DNA of 22,513 bases from positions 1-22,513 of the IMG/VR virus record IMGVR_UViG_3300048834_001235; one strand, written 5' to 3'. This DNA is from a virus. Of this stretch, positions 4,534-12,260 are shown one piece after another. Made by a program: the position numbers and the translations under genes. The notes under the pieces are model-generated. The model was not told where the DNA came from, did not search any database, and saw only the letters and a list, made by a program, of their open reading frames with translations. Each line of letters opens with the position of its first letter. Within the stretch, counting starts at the first letter, position 1.

Positions 4534-6806
4534 AGGTTGACCCGCGACAACTTCGGGTGGCCGAGGCAGTGCGGATGCTCAACTCCACGCCGCTGGGCGA
4601 GGTGGTGCAGCCGCACGTGGTGTATCGCCACCAGAACCGCGCGGGCTATCGCATTGGTGACGGCAGAAGGATCGACCTGATCAAGTACGCGGCCTGGCTG
4701 TTCCACGAGCGGCACAGTCGGAGCGACGCGCCTGCGACCGAAGCCGACGCGTACGAGAAACACAAGGAGTTGATGAACACCCGCAGCCGCGCGATGAGCG
4801 AGTCGTCGCGAGACATCGCTGCCGAAGGCTGGGTGCATCCACCGGTCAACAGCGATCGCAAGGATGCCTGCCGCCGGAGCTTTCGGGGGTTCTGTGAAGC
4901 GTACTTCCCGCAGACGTTTCACCTGGCATGGTCGCCGGACCACCTCAAGGTCATCCGCAAGATCGAAACCGCCGTCCTCGAGGGCGGGCTGTTCGCTATG
5001 GCCATGCCCAGGGCAAGCGGAAAGTCTTCGTTATGCGAGACCGCCTGCCTGTGGTCGCTTCTATATGGCCACCGCGAGTTCGTCGCGCTCATCGGCTCCG
5101 ACGAGGAGCACGCTGCCGACATGCTGGACGCCATCAAGAGTGAGCTCGAAAACAACGACCTGCTGGAAGAGGATTTCTCCGAGGTGGCCGGACCCGTGCG
5201 CGCCTTGGAGGGCATCCATCAGCGCGCTTCGGGGCAATTGTTTCGTGGCGCCCGCACCCACATCGGGTGGACCGCCAAGGAGATCGTGCTGCCGACGATC
5301 GAAGGCTCGGCTGCGGCGGGCGCCATCATCAAGGTGGCTGGCATCACCGGTCGCATCCGCGGCATGAAACACAAGCGGGCCGACGGCGTGACGCTGCGGC
5401 CGTCGCTGGTGCTGCTGGATGATCCGCAGACGGATGAGTCGGCTCGATCACTGTCCCAGTGCGTGACGCGCGAGCAGATCCTCGCCGGCGCCATCCTAGG
5501 CCTGGCCGGACCCGGGCGCAAGATCGCCGGCCTGATGACGCTGACCGTGGTGCGGCCCGACGACATGGCCGACCGCATCCTCGACCGCGAGAAGCACCCC
5601 GAGTGGCAAGGCGAGCGGACGAAGATGGTGTACGCGTTCCCGGCGAACGAAAAACTGTGGCAGCAGTACGCCCAGCTACGGGCCGAAGGTCAGCGTAACG
5701 ACCGTGGTGTCGACGAGGCGACCGAGTTCTACCGCCAGCACCAGGTGGAGATGGACGAGGGTGCCCTGATCGCCTGGCCGCAGCGCCACAACCCGGACGA
5801 GCTCACAGCCATCCAGCACGCCATGAACCTCAAGCTCGACCATGGTGAGGCGGCGTTCTGGGCGGAATACCAGAATGAGCCCCTGGCCGATGCGGTGGAA
5901 GGCGAGACGCTGTCAGCGGACGTCATCGCCGCCAAGACCAACGGCATGAAACGTGCCGAGGTGCCCGTGGGCGTGAACCACCTGACCGCCTTTGTGGACG
6001 TGCAGGGCAACTTGCTGTTCTGGATGGTCTGCGGCTGGGAGGACGATTTTTCCGGCTATGTGCTGGATTACGGGGCGTACCCCGATCAGAAGCGGCCGTA
6101 TTTCACGCTGCGCGACGCCAAGCGCACGCTCATGGCGGTGCATCAGGGCACGGGCCAGGAAGGCGCCATCTACGCCGGGCTCGAAGCGCTGACCGGCAAC
6201 CTGCTCACCCGCAAGTACCGGCGCGATGACGGGGCCGAGATGGCCATCGAGCGTTGCCTCATCGATGCCAACTGGGGCAACAGCACAGACGTCGTCTACC
6301 AGTTCTCGCGCCAGAGCCCACACGCTGCCGTCATCATGCCCAGCCACGGGCGCTACGTCGGCGCGGCCAGCACGCCGTTCTCCGACTACAAGCCTAGGCG
6401 GGGTGACCGCGTGGGGCTGCACTGGCGCATCCCGAGTGTGCAGGGCAAGCGCAACGTCCGCTACACGCTGATCGACACGAATTTCTGGAAAAGCTTCATC
6501 CACGCCCGGCTCGCGGTGCCCATGGGCGACCCGGGCTGCCTGTCGCTGTTCACACCGGCGCATGGCGACCACCGCATGTTGGCCGAGCACCTGACCTCGG
6601 AGTACCGCGTGAAGACGCAGGGGCGAGGGCGGGAACTGGAGGAATGGAAACTGCGGCTGGCCGGTGCGGACAACCACTTCCTGGACTGCCTGGTGGGCTG
6701 CGCTGTGGCGGCGTCGATGCAGGGCGCCATCCTGTTCGGCACCGATGCTCGGCAGGCGGCGCGGCCGAGGATCAAACTGTCGGACCTGCAGGGGAGGCGG
6801 CGATGA
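4530..6806 (+). CDS. Phage terminase large subunit, GpA family
   Basis: The 758-residue packaging motor and nuclease. Residues 1-65 form an extra N-terminal helical unit related to the preceding small protein. The ATPase follows, with Walker A PRASGKSS near 160-167 and Walker B LVLLDDPQTDE near 293. The C-terminal nuclease domain of RNase H type has acidic residues in LTAFVDVQGN (about 485-494), CLIDANWG (about 575) and DNHFLDCLVG (about 713). These match the GpA family (lambda gpA), which cuts concatemers and pumps DNA through the portal. TTG at 4530 is preferred because it overlaps the previous stop and has GAGAGG at 4514-4519; GTG at 4503 is the alternative. The length is slightly above the usual 600-700. 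Its end overlaps the zinc-ribbon gene by 4 nt. Confidence 0.95.
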   Translation: MKVDPRQLRVAEAVRMLNSTPLGEVVQPHVVYRHQNRAGYRIGDGRRIDLIKYAAWLFHERHSRSDAPATEADAYEKHKELMNTRSRAMSESSRDIAAEGWVHPPVNSDRKDACRRSFRGFCEAYFPQTFHLAWSPDHLKVIRKIETAVLEGGLFAMAMPRASGKSSLCETACLWSLLYGHREFVALIGSDEEHAADMLDAIKSELENNDLLEEDFSEVAGPVRALEGIHQRASGQLFRGARTHIGWTAKEIVLPTIEGSAAAGAIIKVAGITGRIRGMKHKRADGVTLRPSLVLLDDPQTDESARSLSQCVTREQILAGAILGLAGPGRKIAGLMTLTVVRPDDMADRILDREKHPEWQGERTKMVYAFPANEKLWQQYAQLRAEGQRNDRGVDEATEFYRQHQVEMDEGALIAWPQRHNPDELTAIQHAMNLKLDHGEAAFWAEYQNEPLADAVEGETLSADVIAAKTNGMKRAEVPVGVNHLTAFVDVQGNLLFWMVCGWEDDFSGYVLDYGAYPDQKRPYFTLRDAKRTLMAVHQGTGQEGAIYAGLEALTGNLLTRKYRRDDGAEMAIERCLIDANWGNSTDVVYQFSRQSPHAAVIMPSHGRYVGAASTPFSDYKPRRGDRVGLHWRIPSVQGKRNVRYTLIDTNFWKSFIHARLAVPMGDPGCLSLFTPAHGDHRMLAEHLTSEYRVKTQGRGRELEEWKLRLAGADNHFLDCLVGCAVAASMQGAILFGTDARQAARPRIKLSDLQGRRR

Positions 6807-6976
6807 CCACCCACGCAAATCTTCAAGCCGCCAAAGGACTGATATGCCCGCGATGTGGTTGCGCACATTTCCATGTCCTGTACACTCGGCGGTCATCGGG
6901 TGGCAAAGTCATCCGCCGACGCGAGTGCAGGAACTGCCGCAGAAGGCTTACGACGACCGAGCGAATCACAGGCTAG
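6803..6976 (+). CDS. Small NrdR-like zinc-ribbon protein
   Basis: A 57-residue protein. Residues 15-54 read CPRCGCAHFHVLYTRRSS, then an RRRECRNCRRRLTTTER segment. The layout CPxC, a short segment with VL and R, an RRRECxxC and a TTxER ending is that of the NrdR N-terminal zinc ribbon, and it also resembles small phage Ogr/Delta-like zinc fingers. The ATP-cone of NrdR is absent, so this is not a full NrdR repressor. A nucleic-acid-binding or transcription-activator role is plausible. The ATG overlaps the terminase stop (ATGA) with GGGAGG upstream, so translation is coupled. The last 11 nt overlap the opposing PLD gene, so the two converge tail to tail. Confidence 0.8.
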   Translation: MTTHANLQAAKGLICPRCGCAHFHVLYTRRSSGGKVIRRRECRNCRRRLTTTERITG

Positions 6977-8144
6977 GTACCTGCGGCCAATCGAGTTGGT
7001 CGAGTTCAGCTCGTGACAAGCATCCATGCACAGCAAATGCCTGCTCCAGCCGCGCATTCATCCACGCCGCACCCTCGGCGGAAAGCTTGACAGCCGCTTG
7101 GCGAAGATAGGCCATTCGAGGATTCGTGTTGCCATGTCCCTGGGTGGCATGCCGCTGCGTCGATTCAAAGCAGTCAGGCCCCAACTCCATCATGAGTTGA
7201 TTGAGTGAGATGCCGTTCGCGACGGGACCGGCCAAGAACTCGCCACCATGGACGCGGATGTAGTGCGGCCACTGATCTTTCCAATGCCGTACTGCGACAT
7301 CTTCTGCAGTCGCGTCGTCGCGACCAGGTACATGTGCAATTGCTGTTGCACGTCCAAAGATCAGGGTGTCGGCGGGTCTTCGAACCAGCCGTCCCATGAA
7401 CATCACCGCACCGGGCGGAACGGAGCGAGGGCGCTTCTCTTTCGGATAGGCACAGGCCCAGTGGCACCCAGAGGCTCTGACCAGATCGAAGACTGTTTTG
7501 TCACGCTCCACCCTATTGTCACCTTGTCCCCAGAACTTCACAAAGGCCTGAGTACCGTCACCGGCATCTTGAGGCAGTGACAAGGGGAACGACTGGGTGC
7601 CATTCTGTACCGATACGCCCTCATCGCCGAGTTCAGTTACAACCCTGGGACGAGCGCCACCAAGTCGGACCATGTTGATCCGGGCTTCCCAATGATCAAG
7701 TCTTTCCAGACTCAGGTCGTTGCCTGCCTGCGCCCAAAGTCGGTGGAAATATCTGTGACAGCACTTGACAAGATCGCTGGCCTGCAAAAGGCATCCAAAC
7801 TCATGATTGCTCCTTAGCGCCGCGTCAGTCAGATTGGCAGACGTGACGATTGCTCGTTTTTGACCAAACAAATAGACCTTTGCGTGCAAGCCCTTCACAC
7901 CACGAATGCGTGCTCCGGCGGTGAGCAGCTCGCGGAGCGCAGCAATGTCACTGACGCCCTCACAAAAATCGCAGAGGCTAAATCGAGTGATGATCTGAAT
8001 CTGTTTAGGCTTCACGCGCTCAAGAAAACGTGAGACGACCTTCTTCTTGATGTACGGGCAGACGAGCCGAAGTTGCTCTCGACCCAGCGGCAACGCTTCG
8101 TTGAAATGGCGGTCCCAACCACAGTCCAGCAGCTTAAGCGTCAT
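6966..8144 (-). CDS. Phospholipase D-fold nuclease-like protein with C-terminal PUA/EVE-like region (cargo gene)
   Basis: A 392-residue protein read leftward inside the rightward late operon. Residues 80-120 form a PLD-type half site: HAKVYLF (H87, K89), TSANLT (S102, N104) and NHEFGCLL (E115), as in bacterial PLD-fold nucleases. The Asp of the classical HxKx4D is replaced by Gly, and only one motif is present, so the active form would be a dimer. Residues about 185-330 contain FVKFWG, HWACAYP, PPGAVMFMGRLV and PHYIRVH, which together look like a PUA/EVE-type modified-base or RNA-binding fold; this is tentative. Composition is nearer 50-55% GC in sampled lines, below its neighbours, consistent with recent acquisition. 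ATG 8144 is preferred to TTG 8156, although the ribosome binding site is weak. A DNA-cleaving defence or exclusion role is inferred. Confidence 0.82.
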   Translation of the reverse strand: MTLKLLDCGWDRHFNEALPLGREQLRLVCPYIKKKVVSRFLERVKPKQIQIITRFSLCDFCEGVSDIAALRELLTAGARIRGVKGLHAKVYLFGQKRAIVTSANLTDAALRSNHEFGCLLQASDLVKCCHRYFHRLWAQAGNDLSLERLDHWEARINMVRLGGARPRVVTELGDEGVSVQNGTQSFPLSLPQDAGDGTQAFVKFWGQGDNRVERDKTVFDLVRASGCHWACAYPKEKRPRSVPPGAVMFMGRLVRRPADTLIFGRATAIAHVPGRDDATAEDVAVRHWKDQWPHYIRVHGGEFLAGPVANGISLNQLMMELGPDCFESTQRHATQGHGNTNPRMAYLRQAAVKLSAEGAAWMNARLEQAFAVHGCLSRAELDQLDWPQVPSL

Positions 8145-8171
8145 TGTGGCCCCCAAACAGATGAGTGAATG

Positions 8172-8183
8172 TCTACCCGTAGA
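8172..8183. promoter_or_regulatory. Inverted repeat upstream of the PLD gene (candidate operator)
   Basis: TCTAC-CC-GTAGA is a perfect 5-bp inverted repeat with a 2-nt centre. It lies 28-39 nt before the ATG of the leftward PLD gene, in an AT-richer 100-bp gap. Position fits a repressor site or leader hairpin; no -35/-10 pair is clear. Confidence 0.25.
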
Positions 8184-8227
8184 TTAACCTGATCCGACTT
8201 CACATTTTCCATAGCCAAGCCACCGTC

Positions 8228-8249
8228 TCAACCTGTCCTTAGAGGTTGA
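8228..8249 (+). promoter_or_regulatory. Inverted repeat overlapping the ribosome binding site of the next gene
   Basis: TCAACCT (8228-8234) and AGGTTGA (8243-8249) are perfect 7-bp inverted arms with an 8-nt spacer. The right arm includes part of the AGAGG Shine-Dalgarno and touches the ATG at 8249. A hairpin here would hide the ribosome binding site. It could equally be a protein-binding dyad or a trace of the right edge of the inserted PLD gene. Confidence 0.3.
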
Positions 8250-8485
8250 TGACAACCCTCGCGCTCGATCCATCGACGTGGCCCCCCGGCCTGACCCGTG
8301 CCGCCATGCACCACTGCCCGCTGTCGCTGCGTGAAGACGCGCTGCAGGCCGCATGGCTTGCCCATGCCGAAGGGCGCAAGCCCGACTCCGCGGTGCGGGC
8401 CGTGCTACGCCACGAGCAGCGCCACAACGCCACCAAGCCCAACTTTGACCTGTGCCCCACGAACCGCGTGCGACGTCGGTTCTGA
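8249..8485 (+). CDS. Hypothetical phage protein upstream of portal
   Basis: A 78-residue protein. It begins at ATG 8249 (TTG immediately before it is the alternative), with AGAGG only 3 nt upstream, an unusually tight spacing. The visible features are DPSTWPPGLTRAAMHHCP, then LREDALQAAWLAHAEGR and a basic tail. The middle helix has the look of a short sigma-factor or DNA-binding helix (AWLAHAEGR), but I do not recognise a family. It resumes the late operon after the PLD insertion and precedes the small gene and portal, so a packaging or connector-adjacent role is possible. Confidence 0.68.
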   Translation: MTTLALDPSTWPPGLTRAAMHHCPLSLREDALQAAWLAHAEGRKPDSAVRAVLRHEQRHNATKPNFDLCPTNRVRRRF

Positions 8486-8504
8486 CTCTCGGGATGTTGA
8501 ACCC

Positions 8505-8702
8505 ATGGCAGACGAACTGGAACAGTCCATCCGCGACAACGCCGCCGGTCCCAAGCGGGCCAAGGGCGATAGCTCCGAGATGGAGCAGCACTCACTGCAG
8601 GACCAGATCGCCGCCGACCGCTACCTCGCCAGCAAGGGTGCCACCAACCGCAAGGGCTTGGGCGCCATCTTCAAGAAGCTCATTCCGCCGGGAACCGTCT
8701 GA
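8505..8702 (+). CDS. Small conserved-looking protein directly before portal
   Basis: A 65-residue charged protein. It contains MADELEQSIRDNAAGP, a DSSEMEQHSLQDQI segment, DRYLASK and a closing KLIPPGTV. It sits where lambda has the head-completion gene W, between terminase and portal, but sequence resemblance to gpW is not evident. I recall similar short proteins ending in PPG.. just before portal genes in related phages, without a known function. The ATG at 8505 has only a weak GGGA upstream. Its stop shares bases with the portal start (TGATG), so the two are coupled. Confidence 0.72.
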   Translation: MADELEQSIRDNAAGPKRAKGDSSEMEQHSLQDQIAADRYLASKGATNRKGLGAIFKKLIPPGTV

Positions 8703-10201
8703 TGCTCCGTTGGCTGCGCAATCTCGCTTCACCTGCCTGGCCACAACGCCCTGCTGCCGCTGCGGGATTGCGTATCGTCCGAGCAGGTTCCACGCGATCA
8801 CTCAGCGCCCGCTATGACGCGGCTGTCACCAACAGCGACAACCGCCGCCACTGGGCCAACGCCGATGGCCTGTCCCCCAACGCCGCCATCAGCCCGGAGG
8901 TTCGGCGCGTCCTGCGTAATCGCGCCCGCTACGAGGTCGCGAACAACTCGTATGCCCGCGGCATCGTGCTCACTCTGGCCAACGACGTGATTGGCACCGG
9001 CCCGCGGCTGCAGATGCTGACCACCGACCCCACGGCGAATCGAACCATCGAACTGGCATTTGCCGAATGGGCCGACGCCGTGGGGCTTGCCTCCAAGCTC
9101 CGGACGATGCGCATGGCTCGCGCCGACTCCGGTGAAGCGTTCGGCATCCTGACCAGCAACCCCGGCGTGCCCGTACCCGTGCAACTGGACCTGCGCCTGG
9201 TGGAGGCCGACCAGGTCGCCTCGCCGCTGGGATTGGCTCGCCAGGGCCAGCCGGTGGACGGCATCGTGTTCGACCGCTACGGCAACCCGATCGAGTACCA
9301 CGTGCTGCGCCAGCACCCCGGTGACGGCGCCTCGCTGGCCCGATCGGCTGCGGAATTCGACCGCATTCCCGCACTGGCGATGCTGCACTACTTCCGGGGG
9401 GACCGGCCTGGGCAGGCGCGTGGCATCCCCGACATCACGCCCGCGCTGCCGCTGTTCGCGCAACTGCGGCGCTACACGCTGGCGGTGATCGCCGCCGCCG
9501 AAACCGCTGCCGATTTCGCTGCTGTGCTCTACACCGACGCGCCGGCCAATGGCGAAGCTGACCCCGTCGAGCCCATGGACCTGGTGGAACTCGAACACCG
9601 CATGGCCACCGTCCTGCCGGGCGGCTGGAAGCTGGGTCAGGTGACGGCCGAGCAGCCCGCGACGACATATGGCGAGTTCAAGCGCGAGATCCTCAACGAG
9701 ATCGCCCGCTGCCTGAACATGCCCTACAACATCGCGGCGGGCAATTCCTCGGGCTACAACTACGCCTCAGGTCGCCTCGACCATCAAACGTACTACAAGA
9801 GCATCCGCGTCGAGCAGCAGCACCTGCAGACCACGGTGCTCGACCGCATCCTGCGCGCCTGGCTGGACGAGGCCACGCTGGTCGAGGGCTTGCTGCCGCA
9901 ATCGATGCGTACACGCGATGCCGGCGATCAGCACTTCGCTCACACCTGGTTCTGGGACGGCCACGAGCACGTGGACCCGGCCAAGGAGGCGAACGCCCAG
10001 GCCACGCGCTTGTCGAACCACACCACCACGCTGGCCATCGAATACGCACGCCAAGGGCGCGACTGGGAAGAGCAACTGCGTCAGCGTGCGGCAGAGGTGG
10101 CGATGATGCGCGAACTCGGTCTGAGCCTGGCGGACGCCCAACCCAACACCGAGATGAACGAGGAGGACACGGATGTCGAAGATTCGGCCAAAGCCGCTTG
10201 A
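8702..10201 (+). CDS. Lambda-type phage portal protein
   Basis: A 499-residue protein, similar in size to lambda gpB (about 530). The N-terminal section has SARYDAAVTN and the conserved R.R.ARYEVANNSYARGIV region (near residues 70-90), then DVIGTGPRLQ. Downstream come ADSGEAFGILTSN, DLRLVEADQV and the FDRYGNPIEYHVL section, all typical of portal family 2 (lambda B). The C-terminal half contains RCLNMPYNIAAGNSSGYNYA, the motif I associate with portal crown and clip elements. Twelve copies form the DNA channel at one capsid vertex and dock the terminase. It starts with TGATG coupling and its end overlaps the capsid-fusion gene by 29 nt. Confidence 0.95.
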   Translation: MLRWLRNLASPAWPQRPAAAAGLRIVRAGSTRSLSARYDAAVTNSDNRRHWANADGLSPNAAISPEVRRVLRNRARYEVANNSYARGIVLTLANDVIGTGPRLQMLTTDPTANRTIELAFAEWADAVGLASKLRTMRMARADSGEAFGILTSNPGVPVPVQLDLRLVEADQVASPLGLARQGQPVDGIVFDRYGNPIEYHVLRQHPGDGASLARSAAEFDRIPALAMLHYFRGDRPGQARGIPDITPALPLFAQLRRYTLAVIAAAETAADFAAVLYTDAPANGEADPVEPMDLVELEHRMATVLPGGWKLGQVTAEQPATTYGEFKREILNEIARCLNMPYNIAAGNSSGYNYASGRLDHQTYYKSIRVEQQHLQTTVLDRILRAWLDEATLVEGLLPQSMRTRDAGDQHFAHTWFWDGHEHVDPAKEANAQATRLSNHTTTLAIEYARQGRDWEEQLRQRAAEVAMMRELGLSLADAQPNTEMNEEDTDVEDSAKAA

Positions 10202-12206
10202 CGATGCCCAGCGCTCGCTGGCCCTGACCGCCCATGCCCAGATCGATCTGGAGGCGGCCGGTGAAGGCGCTGACCCTACGGTGCGCATCCCGCGCTTCCG
10301 CATGGTCGCTTACACCGGCGTGCCCATGCGCATCGCCGCGTGGCGTCATCCCGTCATCGTCGATCTGGCCGGCCTGTCCATCCCGTCGCAGTCGCGGCCG
10401 ATCCGCTTCAGCCACGATCCCAGCGCTGGCATCGGCCACACCGACAGCATCCGCATCGAATCCGGACAGCTCGTCGCCACCGGATTGGTCTCGCGCGACA
10501 CCGCGATCGCTCGCGAGATCGTCGCCTCCGCGAAGAACGGGTTCCCGTGGCAGGCCTCCATCGGCAGCAGTGTCGAGGAGTTCGAGTTCGTCAAGGACGG
10601 GCAGAACGTCCTGGTCAATGGCCAGAGCTACCGGGGTCCGCTCAACGTGGTGCGCAAGGCCACCCTGGGCGAAATCAGTTTCGTGGACCTAGGCGCCGAC
10701 GGCGCCACCACCGCCAGCATCGCCGCCCAACAGCGGCAGGAGTTTTCAGACATGAGCATGTCCAACGACAGCAACAAGGTTCAGGACCAGGTTGCCGCCA
10801 CGGCGGAATCCAATGCCTCCACCGTCGTGGAAGCCGCCGCCACTGTGACCGCCGCGGCTGACGATCCTGTTGCTCAGATGCGCGCGCAGGCTGCCGCCGA
10901 ATCGGCCCGTATCGCCGCGGTGCGGAAGCTGTGCGCCAAGCATCCCGACGTGGAAGCCACTGCCATCGCCGAAGGCTGGGACGTCAATCGCACCGAACTG
11001 GAGGTCCTGCGCGCTTCGCGGCCCGCCGTGCCGCACATGATCACCGGCGCTGCCCCCGGAAGTGGCGGGGCCGGCGGCGCCACCAGCCAGATGCTGGAGG
11101 CCGCCTGCATGCTCACGGCCGGGCTGGGCAACCTGGACAAGCTGTTCGACGAGCAGACGCTGGACACCGCATCGAAGCGGTTCCGTGGCGGGATCGGGCT
11201 GCAGGAACTTCTGCTCGAGGCGGCGTGGGCTAACGGCTACAGCGGGCGCAACTTCCGCGACAACCGCGCCGTGCTGCGCTTCGCCTTCGGCCACGACATC
11301 GCGGCCTCCGGGGGAGGTTCCACCATCGACATCGGCGGCATCCTGTCCAACGTCGCCAATAAGTTCCTCCTTGAGGGCTTCTTCAGCGTCGAGCGCACCT
11401 GGCGCAACATCACCGCTGTTCGCAACGTCTCCGATTTCAAGACGGTGACCAGCTATCGCCTGATCGGCAAGGACCAGTACGAGAAAGTCCTGCCCGGCGG
11501 CGAGCTCAAGCACGGCACCCTGGGCGAGCAGAGCTACAGCAACAAGGCCGACACCTACGGCCTGCTGCTGAGCATTGACCGCCGCGATGTGATCAACGAT
11601 GACCTGGGCGCCATCACGACCGTGCCCCGCAAGTTGGGGCGCGGCTCGGGCCTGAAGATCAACGACGTCTTCTGGGCGGAGTTCCTGGCGAACAGCAACT
11701 TCTTCAAGACCGCCAACAAGAACTACCTCGAGGGCGCTGACACGGCGCTCGGCATCGACGGGCTGACCAAGGCCGAGGTGGCGTTCCTCGACCAGGTCGA
11801 TCCCGACGGCAAGCCCATCGGCGTGATGCCGGCCATCGCGCTCGTGCCCACGGCGCTCAGTGCCATCGGTACGCAGCTCTACAAGTCGATGGAGCTGCGC
11901 GAGACGACCAGCAATGCGAAGTACCCCATCGCGAACCCGCACCAGGGCAAGTTCCGCGTCGAGGTCAGCCGCTACCTGGCCAACACGCTCTACACCGGCC
12001 ACTCGGCCAAGGCCTGGTACCTGCTGGCAGACCCGAACGACCTGCCCGTGATCGAGGTTGCGTTCCTCAACGGTCAGGAGTCCCCCACCATCGAAACCGC
12101 GGAGGCGGACTTCAACGTGCTGGGCGTGCAGATGAGGGGCTACCACGACTTCGGCGTCGCCCTTCAGGAACCCCGCGGCGGCGTGAAGGCCAAGGGTGAA
12201 GCCTGA
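10173..12206 (+). CDS. Prohead protease / major capsid protein fusion
   Basis: A 677-residue protein in two functional parts. Residues about 37-185 form an S78-type (HK97-like) prohead protease: IRFSHDP with likely catalytic His81, WQASIG with likely nucleophile Ser129, and LGEISFVDL with acidic Glu167. Residues about 194-300 are Ala-, Ser- and Glu-rich and predicted helical, as expected for a scaffold/delta region. Residues about 305-670 are the major capsid protein, with TGHSAKAWYLLADPNDLP, a Mu gpT/HK97-like capsid ending. Other phages carry protease and capsid as separate genes; such fusions are known but less common. The protein presumably self-processes. The start overlaps the portal gene by 29 nt. 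An internal start at 10752 could yield a 484-residue scaffold-capsid product. Confidence 0.92.
   Translation: MSKIRPKPLDDAQRSLALTAHAQIDLEAAGEGADPTVRIPRFRMVAYTGVPMRIAAWRHPVIVDLAGLSIPSQSRPIRFSHDPSAGIGHTDSIRIESGQLVATGLVSRDTAIAREIVASAKNGFPWQASIGSSVEEFEFVKDGQNVLVNGQSYRGPLNVVRKATLGEISFVDLGADGATTASIAAQQRQEFSDMSMSNDSNKVQDQVAATAESNASTVVEAAATVTAAADDPVAQMRAQAAAESARIAAVRKLCAKHPDVEATAIAEGWDVNRTELEVLRASRPAVPHMITGAAPGSGGAGGATSQMLEAACMLTAGLGNLDKLFDEQTLDTASKRFRGGIGLQELLLEAAWANGYSGRNFRDNRAVLRFAFGHDIAASGGGSTIDIGGILSNVANKFLLEGFFSVERTWRNITAVRNVSDFKTVTSYRLIGKDQYEKVLPGGELKHGTLGEQSYSNKADTYGLLLSIDRRDVINDDLGAITTVPRKLGRGSGLKINDVFWAEFLANSNFFKTANKNYLEGADTALGIDGLTKAEVAFLDQVDPDGKPIGVMPAIALVPTALSAIGTQLYKSMELRETTSNAKYPIANPHQGKFRVEVSRYLANTLYTGHSAKAWYLLADPNDLPVIEVAFLNGQESPTIETAEADFNVLGVQMRGYHDFGVALQEPRGGVKAKGEA
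10738..10754 (+). promoter_or_regulatory. Internal ribosome binding site and ATG inside the protease-capsid fusion
   Basis: AGGAG at 10738-10742 is followed by a 9-nt spacer and an in-frame ATG at 10752-10754 (residue 194). The site falls precisely between the protease and the scaffold-like region. It is a stronger ribosome binding site than most in this window. Initiation here would make scaffold-capsid protein without protease, similar in logic to lambda C/Nu3. Confidence 0.6.
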
Positions 12207-12228
12207 GCCTCGCGCTGAGGGCGGCTTT
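12200..12228 (+). terminator. Weak hairpin after the capsid gene
   Basis: AGCC (12200-12203) can pair with GGCT (12223-12226), and CCTC (12208-12211) with GAGG (12217-12220), over a GCGCT loop; a short TTT follows. The internal loop is asymmetric and the U-tract very short. It could attenuate transcription or stabilise mRNA after the capsid gene, but may be nothing. Confidence 0.25.
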
Positions 12229-12260
12229 GCATCGATCAACCCTGACGAAGGATTCTCAAC

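Noticed and set aside
6803-6976. Full NrdR transcriptional repressor
   Set aside because: Only the zinc ribbon is present; the ATP-cone domain that defines NrdR is missing and the gene stops at 57 codons.
6966-8248. Insertion sequence or transposon carrying the PLD gene
   Set aside because: No transposase, terminal inverted repeats or target duplication could be seen at the borders; the gene overlaps the zinc-ribbon end by 11 nt without disrupting it.
8505-8702. Lambda gpW homologue
   Set aside because: Size and location fit, but the residues do not resemble gpW, so no symbol is given.
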